Shown: piece after piece, positions 13,601 to 25,600 of the stretch | How the letters are laid out: every line of letters begins with the position of its first letter | Numbering within the stretch: position 1 is the first letter of the stretch | Assembly (NCBI GenBank): GCA_963669155.1 | Contig: OZ022581.1 | Coordinates: 24,744,003-24,808,002, forward strand | Reading direction: 5' to 3' | Length of the DNA: 64,000 nt | From: Arbacia lixula | Lineage: Eukaryota > Echinodermata > Echinoidea > Arbacioida > Arbaciidae | Program-made: the position numbers and the translations under genes | Notes under the pieces: generated by a model | Seen by the model: the letters and a program-made list of their open reading frames with translations, nothing else | What the model was told of the DNA's origin: nothing | The model's database searches: none

Positions 13601-16600
13601 TCCAAGCAACCCATGTGAAGTAATTTGTCAAAAGAGAGTCTTGCAGGTAAACTTTAACGTATGACCTCAAATGACCTTTGACCTTATCCTGTGACCTCCG
13701 ACGGTACCATAACATGAAGGTACCCCCAGTGCATCTATGACCCGAGTTAGGTTGTAATCCAAGCAACCTATGTGAAGTTATTTGTCAAAAGAGAGTCTTG
13801 CAGGTAAACTTTACCATAGAAAAAGAGAGTCTTGCACATACTCTTTAATATATGACCTCAAATGACCTTTGACATCATCACATGACCTCTGACAACACCA
13901 TAACATGAAGATACCCCTAGTGCTTCTATCAACCAAGTGTGGCTGCCATTGCTGTAACAGTTGCCAAGTTATGGATCATAAGAGAGTCTTGCAGGTAAAC
14001 TTTAACATTTGTGACGGACGACGGACGACGGACGGACGACGGACGGACGCCATTTGGATCCCTTAGTCTCGCCTTCACCTCCGGTGGGCGAGACACTAAG
14101 TAGAAGGGTTACACTGCCTTTAACTTGAATCAATTTGCTTAGAATGTTAACAAAAACATCCATGACTCTGGTCTGGAGGTGACGGAGAGTGACTGACACT
14201 CACTTTTGGTTTGCCTTGCGCTGTGATGGGCGAGACACTGGCGACGTTCTGGGCATTCCTCTTCTCTGGCGTCCTCATGCCCCGTGTGTCTGGTGTCCTG
14301 GGAGATGCTTCCTGCAATGCAACATAAACTTAAACATAAACTTAACCAGTCTTTCTTAACATGTCAACGAGTCATGACGAGCCATAAACAAACTGGGGGC
14401 TAAAAGTTTTGATATCTAATATTGACTGTCATGAAAGAGCACCCACTTTGAAATGAAATTATGAAATAAAGATGATATAGATTTGAATTTTTTGACAAAT
14501 CAGGACCATTAAAGTGAAAATGTAAAGAAATATACAAACAAATTTTACAAGAATATCAATTGACGAAATTTTACAGAGCTTCAAACTAACAGATTTACAA
14601 CTTTTTTTTTTTTAAATTTAAAAAGTTAAGCTTAATTGGAGTTTTCACTTTCCAGCTCTTATTGATATTAGTTTTCATGTCTAGGGGACACCCCCACGAC
14701 GGAAAAATGCAGTTAGTGGTCATTTGGGTATCTTTATAGTTCACCCAACATTTTTTACTGGGTGTTTCAAGGTTACCTTTCCAGGGCCCTGTCACATAAA
14801 CTTACCATTAATGGTAACTCTGCCAACAATGGTAACTATCATGTTAACATTGCTTGCCAACCAATGAACTTCAAGGTTTCCATAGAAATTGTGATTGGTA
14901 GCAAAGTTATCATCAATGTCAAGTTTAATGCAACAGGGCCCCGGTGTGCTAAACGGGTAGAGTCTCCTGGGCCCCCATTGCATAAAACGTACCATTTAAG
15001 CTAGCTCTCCCATCAATGGTAACTACCATGGTAACATAGCTCGATAGCCAATCAAATCAAAGGTTTCCATAGTAGTTGCCATTGGAAGCAAAATTACCAT
15101 TAATGGTAAGTTTAATGCAACAGGGCCCTGGTCTGCTACAAGCAGTAGGATTGAAGCATGAGCATAGTGGAATGCTTACCCCTGGTTTTCCTTGAGCGGC
15201 GTTTCTGAGAGCTGCTTGTTGCTTCATGAGGAAGACCTGCTCATCCTCCGCTGTGATCTCTTTGTTGTCTTGAAGTAACTGGCAACAAGAATAATAATGA
15301 TATTCAGTATTTATATAGTGCCTTATATGGAGCAGTATCATCTTTAAACGCCTTATAATATCATTACCCTTGGTCATCTGATGCTTGTAAGTCTTTGTGA
15401 GGGGAGAGGGGGAGGAATTCATCAGGAAATGAGATTAATATAATTAGAGTAGTGAAAACATTTCCTAGGGGTTCAGGGTGATAAAGCCCCTGTGAAATCA
15501 AAATCATTATAGAGTATACCGAACAACATGGTGTCAGGCTTGGAATTTAGCATTCACAAATATCTTAAACATTTTTTCTGATGGGACCAGAGATGACAAC
15601 CTTTGCCCCAAAGGAAATGCAACTTTCAACTACACAATAATGATTTCTGCATAGTGTTTAAGTGACTGAAAAAAGAAATAGAACATGAAATACAGCAAAG
15701 GTAATCCCAATGAAAACACTGCATCCCCAAACAAAATAAAAGAAAAAATAAATCAATGTAATGTCTCAATATTCCTGTTTGGAACAAGAACATACAATTC
15801 TGAGAAAGAATATTTGTTTTTAATTGTCTTATGTGTCCACTGAAACCCTACAAGCCCAAACTTTGTCAGTGTTAGACATCGGTGTAAATGACTCTGATTT
15901 GCATCCTGAATGAGGCAACAAAGTTGTATATCATGCTTTCCTGGCTGGCAACAAAGAACAAAAGTTGATTGAGGGTCCTGCTCTTTGGCCCACACTAACA
16001 AGTATTGCCCTGGCAATGACAGAGCCTTATGACACACATGACACATACCCTCCTGACGACTGGCTTGATGATGACCTCATCGAAGGGCTTCTCTGGGTCG
16101 ATGTTGGTCATGTTCTCATAGAGTATACTGATCTTCTGAAGGTTGTCCCACCCTGAAGGCCTGCATACAAGAATAGCACAAAACACATATTTAAATATGA
16201 GTTAATGAGTTAAGTTAATGAGTTGTGAAGAGTTTTTAGTTAAAGTACAGTAATCTCTATATTTCATTCAAAATTTCCACAAATCATACAGAATAACATT
16301 TTAGTGGAAGGGCTTTCTGGAGTAATTTCAATTTTGAAAAGAAAGTTTTGACATACACCAAGTAGAAGTAGGGATAGTGTGCTCCATCATGTAAACGAAT
16401 GAAAAACAAATCAGACAAACATCTTGGAACCCAAAGAATTTGAACCTGCAATCTTCTGCTTGTTTGGGAGCGACTCTGCTATTTCCAGTTCACGGATTAA
16501 GACAACATGTGTCTTAATCCGTGAACTGAACACAGCTTGCATGGTTGAGTCACTGCCCAGTAAGCAGTAGATTGCAGCTTCACGCTATCCTATTTCTTGT

Positions 16601-19600
16601 GTAATGTCAGGGGCTCAATTGCCCCGAGCCCAATTTTTTTTTTTTCTCACAGGTGATACTACTCACACAAACAGGGCGTCCTTCTCAACCACGAGGGCCG
16701 ATGTGCAGAAGGGGAAGTCATATAACCTATGCAGCAGGTACTTGTTCAAGAGATCGCAGTTCTTGTTCTCTTTCACCGAGACATAAAGTAAAGCTGCACC
16801 ATCTGTTCATGTAGTTGATGTAAGGGACATAGGAAATTTGTATCCTCTAAACACCAATCATAACATTTCTCCATTTTGCATACAGGGAAAAGTCATCCAA
16901 TAATGCACGACGTAGTGACATTAGAATTTCATCTTGCAGTTATACCTTCTCCCGATCTCATACACTAATACACTGGACTGGAAGTGGGGATGACTGCAAA
17001 CAATTCTGGATGTCGCCTTGCGGTTTATTATAAATATTGAGAACATTGAGAATTGATAAAATGCCTGTCACACTATTCAATCCGATGAATAAAAAAACTT
17101 TGTCCTCTGAACTTTTGACCCAAACGTGTTAGCCTGCTCTTTTCATGGTGATTCATCCCTACAACATGGTTTGTTTGAAATATTAGATTCCCTAATTCTT
17201 CACCTATTTTTTTTTATTGAGAACGCAGGTTTTCAATTTATCATGATCCCTGACAGTGTCATTTTCTCACAAAATACACACTGGTTATCCTTTTAGTACC
17301 ATCCATTTCTAATAAAGTTTGGTTAAAATACTAGCTTGACTGTGAATGGGTATATAAACAATCAAACTGCTGGCACTGCTTTGGGTCAGATACATGTCTC
17401 ATCTTGTGTGCATGGTCTTTTAAAAGTGGTCTATCCCTTGTATAGGGTAAAATGGCAACTTGTGTACATGTCAAGGATTATACAAGAAAATACCCTTGAA
17501 GAATTTCCCTCACAACACATAGGCCTAGGAAGTGAAGATTTACCTTCAGTAGAATTACCTTCAGTAGAATTATATCAATTGTTACCATGCTTTCCATATA
17601 GTCTAGTCCATGCAGACCATTGTGCTAACAATTTAATGTTATATGTATTGCAAAGGATACAATTTAGACAGAATTTGCGGACGTTCTGCTGTAAGAAGTC
17701 TAAATGCTCATCACTATAGTCTTGTTCCTTTTCCAGATTGTTCACAAAGTCGGACTGCGGAGAGAGCACAGAAAACAAACACACATATTAGATTAGTTTT
17801 GTTACACAGTTAGTATCACTCTGTACTTATTCACAAAATATGCCAACACTGATAGATTTTGTGTACCATATTAGACCATCAAAAGACTTCTCTTTCTTTC
17901 TCCTCTCACAGCTGACCATGCAGTATTAGGAGTATGTGCATGCATCTAAGTGAGTTCTTGTCTGAACTGGTAAAGCAAATGATAAAAAAAGCTCTATAAA
18001 TCATGGTACAAGGTTGAGACATTTGTAGTGTACATCATGTTAAATAAACATTCAGGTTTCAGGAATTTGTGTTTTCCTTCACACGTTATTGAATCATGAG
18101 GAATTATTATCCAAGATATATATTGATGAAGACTTATTCTTTATTATTTTATTCTTTAGTGCTCAAAATATATGACACAGGTATGATTTCAATGTTGAGT
18201 TATGTACAAATATGCATGATTCAGTTTGTTTGAAGGGAAATTGATGTTTTTAAATCAAATCAGCTTTACCTTGGTGACAGTGACTATGATGGGGACGGCC
18301 AGGTTGTGAGTGAGAGTGGTCTCTCCGAGGGGAAGCATGACGGCCTCCTCGTCCCCGGTGGCCGACCCGATGCCCGGGGCTGAGGTCCTCCTGGAGGCTG
18401 CCGACGAGTCTTGGCTGCTGGTCTCTGGCTCACTGTAGGCCTGGAACTGTTGGACCACTGCACAGGAAGAGAAAGTAGGTTTCCATTCATGAGTATTCAG
18501 GGGTGCCAAAGCTTAAAAAACTTTCAATTATAAAAGAACAATAAGAGTAAAAGTCACAAGAAATATGTAAAAGTTAAGCATTGAATCGTAAATACTGCAA
18601 AATGGGGAGAGGCAGAAAGAGAGGAAATTTTCATTGAGGCATAGCATTGAAGGATACCATAGAGTAAAGAAAGCTTTCATTGATCACATGAACAAACAAG
18701 GTGTATTACAAATCATGAGTCTTGCCAGTTTTCGCCGTCAATAAACATGCAGAAATAAAATACATGTGAATAAAATACAGAAAAATGATGCACACGGCTT
18801 CATATCATTTGACTTTTTGACCTCATCAACTCACATGTGGTAATACCCAAGGCTCAGTTGTACCAAGTATGAACACAATTGATGCAAAAATTAATGAAAT
18901 GAGAGCAAGTTAAACGAAAACATTAACATTTTTGTAACAGACTAAAAGACCAACAGACTGACATGAAAAGTGATTACTAGGTCTCAGCCAAACATTGCTC
19001 AGGCTAGACAAAAAGTTTCCTTCATATGATCCCAAAATGAAACAAATATAGGAACTGTGGTCACGGCGGAAAAATTCTTCAAAGATTCCGAGTCCAGTAA
19101 TCTTCCCCACTATTATTTATGTATAAGTATGAAACATGTACATATACTGGTATTGATCTGCTATAAGTGTATTACATGTAGTTCTTACAAAACACTAAAA
19201 CATGACTGTTCTTATTTTATGCTGTCACAACCAGTAAGCGTTACACATCGTATGTGGCAAAGAGCAATCATAATACAATGTACATGCAATGCAATGCAGT
19301 AATTAAATCAATACTTTTGGTGTTTTTTTTTTACACACTCTTTCCTTTTTTGACAAAGCATAACTACAAAATATTAAGTATTAACTAATTAATTCAGAAC
19401 AGAATAAAACATCTATGCCCAAAAAGAGAGATAATGAAAAAAAAATGGTTAATTACATTTGATAACACTTGCTGGTCTTTATGAAGGGAGGGATTATTAT
19501 TGATTTTCTTTACACTTCATTAGCAATTCATGATGCTCCAGCCAGGCAAAGGTGTGGTGCACTAACATACAGGTATGTGTAGGCGGCGCACAAAGGGGAT

Positions 19601-22600
19601 TGTGATGTTGTGAATGATCTGATACAAGGTGCTGACTGCTGAGTACTCAAGTGAAAAATCAAATAAAAATTTAATGGATTAATCAAATAATGCAAAATGT
19701 GAATTATAAAATTTGTCATCTTTCAGCTTTACATCACATTCTGCTTTATTCTCAGTGTAAGTGTTGAGTTATTTTTTAATCAATTCAGAAGTTTAAATAT
19801 ATTTTATTTGTACAAAGGTGGCCATGCCCCCCCCCCCCCTCCACCTTCCCAGCATATTTATATTACTTAAATTACAAACTAGTTGATGCATGTGTATTCT
19901 TTGTATTGCACTGATGTTTAAGCTGGGATATTTTTTTACCAACATCATACCGTAATACAGTATATTGACTTTAAAATAGCACATTATAATGAAGCATGTC
20001 ATTATCAAGGTAAATTAATTCTTGCCAGCCCTAATCTTTACTAAATGTGCATTATGTTAATGCATGTCTCATAGCTTCAGTTCAGTACTGTACATGTACA
20101 GTACATGTACATTAACCGGTATGTGTGTGTGTTCACACGCCACCTTATTTCCACCGATGAGCTTTCCTCAATTTTTCTAGCCTTGCATCCAAACTGTTGG
20201 ACATTTCTGATTCAAACCATAAAATCAATCTCAATCTAAACTCTCAGACTAGCCACTTTCTCATTCTCTTTTCTCAGTCTATCCCCAGAAGCCAGAGAAA
20301 AAAAAAAGATCCAGAAAGATAAGTCTACTGCAGCCAGACCCCATTATAATCCATTGAATAGTTTGGATGAGAAATGCTGAACAGCCTGGAAACCAGGCTA
20401 CTATTTCCCTAGTGCCACACCTGGCCTTGTTTCATACAATGCCACAGCCAGGAACGCTTGGTCAGGGTCAGGCAGACAGGGAGCTGGCAGCTCTGAATAA
20501 CATGCCATCTGTTCAGGTTTCACCTCTACAATTCAATTGAATCGCTGCAAAAATACATGGAGTTGAAAGTAGACTGTAATCCAGCCTGTTTCCGAGGCAA
20601 TGCCTCAAATTCTTCATTTTATGTCCTCCCAACAGCTGTGAGTTACAGAGCGTATCATACTTACATATTTATTTATAATCAGTGATTTTCTCCAATGTAT
20701 TAATTGCTTTTTTGATGCTTTAAAATTTGATGAAAATGAAACTGAATTTAATCTAATGTAAGTTCCAACAACAAATTTAATGTACAAAAGATGCACCTAT
20801 AAAATCATCCATATCTAGCTGTCCTAAAGACAAAGACAAACAATAGATATTACCTTTGGAAAACTATTAGCTCCAATGTTGGTTTGACAGGGTTGCCCTC
20901 ATTTGGGGTGCCCTGTCTTTTTTTGACTGATTCTTTTTTCATACAGAGAAAAAAGGAGACTAATAATATCAAAACTCTGAACAAGAATCCCTCTAATACA
21001 CTTGATAAAAATCCATCACAATCATTTACTTGATGAAGCAAAATTGTGGAAATTGTATTGCTGCACAGAGCATCTTACAAGCATTTTAGCCGGGTATATA
21101 TGGTACAATATTCCGCATTTAGTATCTGAATGAACCTACAGACATACTTTAATGAGTACAAATTCAATGAAGTCTTAATCTGAAGTTCCCAGTAGAAAAC
21201 TGATTGGATTCTGTAAATATGAAAACATGCATGAGCTCATTAAGAGTCTGAACAACATGTTTTGCTCACTTGCATCAGGAGGTGATCAGTAAAGGAAAAC
21301 AAGAACAGGAGGGAGTGTGGGGGTACTAGTATGCATGTAAAGTACAACATCCATACATGATTATGCCAGATGTATGTTGACATTATAGATTAATGAATCA
21401 TTACTGTACTATGGAACTTGTATAAAAAACAAGTAACCCACAATCATACATTTTTTTCATAATGGAATGTCACTATATCAACCCATTCACACAAACCCTA
21501 CAAAAGAATTGATACTGGAAACTGAAAAATCATATTTGCATATCAAAGGTCTACACACCTTATTTGCACAGTAGTTCACATAGTACACAATGTACCTTGT
21601 ATGTTATGTACAGATACTGTAGACACGTTGAGGCTGCACTGTAGCCCAGTAATTGTGTGTGCATACACACAGCCACACTGACGTGGAGACACTTTACCCA
21701 GTATGGATGAGTCATAGGGATTGTTATTTGATGACCATACAGAAAGTCCCACACATGTATGCATCAATCGATGCATGTACTGTATCAAATCCCTGACTCT
21801 ACTCCACAGCATGGAGTGTCCTCGCAGTGTTCCGGGTTACATGTGGTTAATTATATTTGCTCTGTCTGCTCTCACTAACAGATACTAGATAGAGTTACAG
21901 ATCCCCGAATTTTGCTACTTAAAATGTGTAGATAAAACAAAGCTGTCAGTGGTTGTACATGGAGTACATAAATCTAGCCTTCCTGTAAGGCTAAAGTATG
22001 TTTTTTGTGTGCCCAAATATTGACAAAATTCACAATCTTTTTGTGTACTTGAGTGATACAGAACTCAATAAGTGAAACCACCATGAGCAAAATACCTTCA
22101 CATGATAGCATCAAGCTCATAAGGGTGTACTCGTACACTATAGCTCAAAGGAATTGGCATAGGGAAAGGGAAAGGGAAGGACCCGCAGTTTTAAACTGTG
22201 GTATATTTGGTCCAGTTCAGCATGAAACATGATTCTTTTTAGGCTAGAGCATCATGTTTCATGCTGAACTGGACAAAATATACCGCGGTTTAAAACTGCG
22301 GCTCCTTCCCTTTCCCTATGCCAATTCCTTTGAGCTGTTGCGTACATGTTCAAGGTTCATCATAGTCACAGGAAATGTAATAATCTGCGCCTTCATCTTG
22401 TTTCGTCGAGGGGAACCATACGCCTATATTGTACAGTACAATCATGGACCTAGAAAGGATGGACTGTCAATGAAAAACTTATAGAAATGCAATTAATCCA
22501 GATGTTTTCAACAATCAGTTGCACATGTGATTAGTAGATATATTCAAAGGGCAAGGTAGCACCACGAGCTTGTCCATTGACCATTCTTGTCCTGATGCCC

Positions 22601-25600
22601 TCATTTCAAATCTTACTTGCGATTTCACTTCTGCTATCACGATCAACGCAAACCAGAATTGGGTAATATTGTACAAATGATTTGTCAAATAACTATTCTA
22701 CTATTGGAACACATTTCCAAATTTCCAATGATCATGTTACATGATACTCTACATTAGTGTGAAATCAGAGCTTTTATGAGACATGGTTTACTGATCAGTT
22801 TTACACATACAGTACATGTACTTCTTCAAAGGAGAATTTGTTTAAGGAGAAACTTGCAGAGATATCATGTTTCATTGCCCAGTTTCGTTAATATTGGGCA
22901 TAGCATTAATATTTTGTCATAGTGCTAATGAAATACAGTGTCCTGGCAGAAAAGACCCTGTGGGTTGGCACGTATCATGCACAATGGGAATTGCCATGTT
23001 CTCAATTAATAAGCCCTTTTTGTCATGTATTCACAACTTTAACCACATGTTTGTAATAATGCAGTACTATTATAATCATCTGTAGCTAATGAGTCAGTTT
23101 CAATCGATGAACGCACTCTGAATCTATCAGTTGTTGCTACTCGGACAAGCTTTATGTTTACCACAGATACTTAAGATTTGGTTTACCAAAAATTTCATAT
23201 ACATGTATAACAAAAATGGTCTATTATCTGATAGGTCCAGATTTGTGCAAAGTGAAAATCTCATCAAATATTCAAAGGATTATTACAAGAATAATATTTG
23301 GTGATTTGTCACGAGCCCTGCTTCAAAAATATTTGACATCCTTTGACTTAATAATATCTAATTTTTTCTTGATTGGAGTTGTAACTTTTTTAATATTATT
23401 TTTGAAAAGTGTTAAAAGTTTTTATGAACACCTTGTATAATCTTACTTATGCTCAGCGAGAAAAAAACAGGGGAAATATTCTTTTGTGACTTCAATGAAT
23501 GAGGTACATTATACATGTGAAAATCTCAGCAACCGTTCTGAAAGCTTCTATACATAACAGATGGTGCAATGTACCAGGATATGTTTCATGTTTCCCTCAT
23601 AATCAGAACACAAGGCCATCAAATCATTAAAAGAAATTAGGGAATAGTTCTTCAGATTATACACTCAACATCATGAATAACAGGTAAGTGACATTTGTTC
23701 AGGTGTGAAAAACAAAACCTCATATACACTGTTATACATGTTTGCTGGTTTTAGTAACTACAGTCAAGGTAAATGCGACCCACTATGAAAAAGTTCTTTT
23801 GTTACATGGACAAAATCTAAAAGGGACCCTTTAAAATTTTGTCCACATAATTTATATTGACAATTTATAAAACTTGGAGATGTTTCAGAGATATATTATC
23901 TAATTATCTAATTCAAATCATGTGACTAAAAGAGGTGGATACATGTAGTTTTGTATTACTCAAGAGCCATATTCACAAAGCCTTACTAGCCTAATTATTA
24001 AATAAAAATGCATGTAGCTGAATGCGTTTTAGTAATTCATCTATTAATGGTAATAATTAATCCACAAATAAATGTTATATTGCTTATAAAAATCTAGTCA
24101 GTTACTGATTGGTACTTATTTACAAGACCTAAATAGCAGCAGTGACATTAAAAAATAGCTCATAAAATGCACTCATTAAGATGACTGTACATGGAGTGCT
24201 TATTTAGCCTACTTAGTAAGATGTGGTATTCACTAAACATTAATAAATCGTGTGAGATATGAACATTATGAAATTATTCACAAAAATACAGTTGGTCCAC
24301 GGTCAATTCAAATGTGACTCGTTAGATAGCCAACTAGATAAAATGGCCAGAAGAATCCTGACATTAGCAGAGCTTTGAGGAGCTACAATATGCAAAGAGA
24401 ATGCAATTATGGCAGACCAGAACCCTACTACAGTAGGTCATATACAATGTAATCAGTGATGCATGAATTTCACTTACCGCTACACACCAGTCAATATTGA
24501 ATCTATTGTCATCACATTCCATATGCTAATCGTAACAAAAGCACCAAATTCCAGTTACTTAACTATGCGACTAAATAACAACATGTAAATTAGGCTAAAA
24601 AGTTCCATTATAAATTCCACAATAGGCTACTCTGCAAATTGTTCATATCCTGTCAAAGACACCATTGGACAGCATTTGATTTCCATCAATTATTACATAA
24701 CTTTTCTACTCAAGTGCAGTGGGAGCATGTGTATGAATAAAAAATATTTGAACATCATTCCAAAAATGACAACCAGACACTTCTTCTCCTAGTTTCTCCC
24801 ATTCACAATATTGCATCTCTCTCATCCTATAATCCAAATTCTTATGGAAGTATACCATCAAATCATTTCAATACAGAACTTTTATTTGTGTTCTGTGTGG
24901 TTGTCAACTTCATAGATATAACAAGCCAAGATAAACAGCCTACAGAAGTTGGTTACTACATGTAAGTTAATGAGGTTTCATTAAAGCACAGGGGGGAAAA
25001 AATCCACACTATGTTGTAATTAATGCCCATAAAGCTCTTGCTCTTAATGTTTTTGTTAAGGTGGCCATCATAGCCACTTGAATATCAGATCCAGGTGGCC
25101 AAATAGAATTTCAGGAGGCCCAGACTGTCCAGATCATGAGCGATAAAACATTTCTTGGTGGCCAACTGGGCCACCAATTCAAGAGTTTCAGCTAGCCATT
25201 AGCACTCAGGCCACCATTAATGATAAGCCCTGCTATGTCAACATCTGATATGATAACAAATATTTTAAAAGTATGTTTGAATGTTCACTTCATGACCAAT
25301 ACAAACTTGTTATGGCAAATTGCATGTAATACATGTAGAACTATAACTTGTAAAAAATCTGTACTCTAAATTAGTCAGATCCTATAAATAATACAATAAT
25401 GTGAACAGTGTATGTCTATATTACTACACTATGTTGATATGCTTATTGTACATCAATATTAATGAACACTAATACACTGCACAGTTGATTTGCAATCTAC
25501 AAAGGCAACAAAAAACATGGCTCTGTAAAGGGAAGTAAAGGGACAAGTATACTAGTACTCTACAGACAATGTGGCCAATTTGCAAAAGTCATGAAACTTG

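Larger units (their letters stand above)
12769..14095. mobile_element. TIR-bounded element carrying a 157-bp tandem array
   Basis: TGTCTCGCCCAC at 12769-12780 and its exact reverse complement at 14084-14095 bracket about 1.3 kb inside dynein intron 10. Inside are a conserved-looking non-coding block (12780-12905), the six-copy array (about 13031-13990), a GACGGAC-rich stretch (14012-14050) and a terminal hairpin pairing TTAGTCTCGCC with GGCGAGACACTAA. No transposase is present. It may be a non-autonomous DNA transposon; the 3' hairpin leaves a Helitron-like origin open. Confidence 0.5.

Noticed and set aside
14225-14240. Third copy of the GGGCGAGACAC transposon end
   Set aside because: Here the sequence is dynein exon 10, encoding the conserved ASVSPI; the similarity to the nearby TIR is coincidental.
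16430-16480. tRNA- or SINE-like B-box (TTTGAACCTGCAATC)
   Set aside because: No matching A-box or cloverleaf could be folded around it.
18255-18509. Two overlapping minus-strand frames as separate genes
   Set aside because: One is dynein exon 5 (18270-18457); the other is its out-of-frame shadow.
22254-22484. 76-codon plus-strand frame
   Set aside because: Its first third is the right arm of the foldback and the rest has no recognisable domain.
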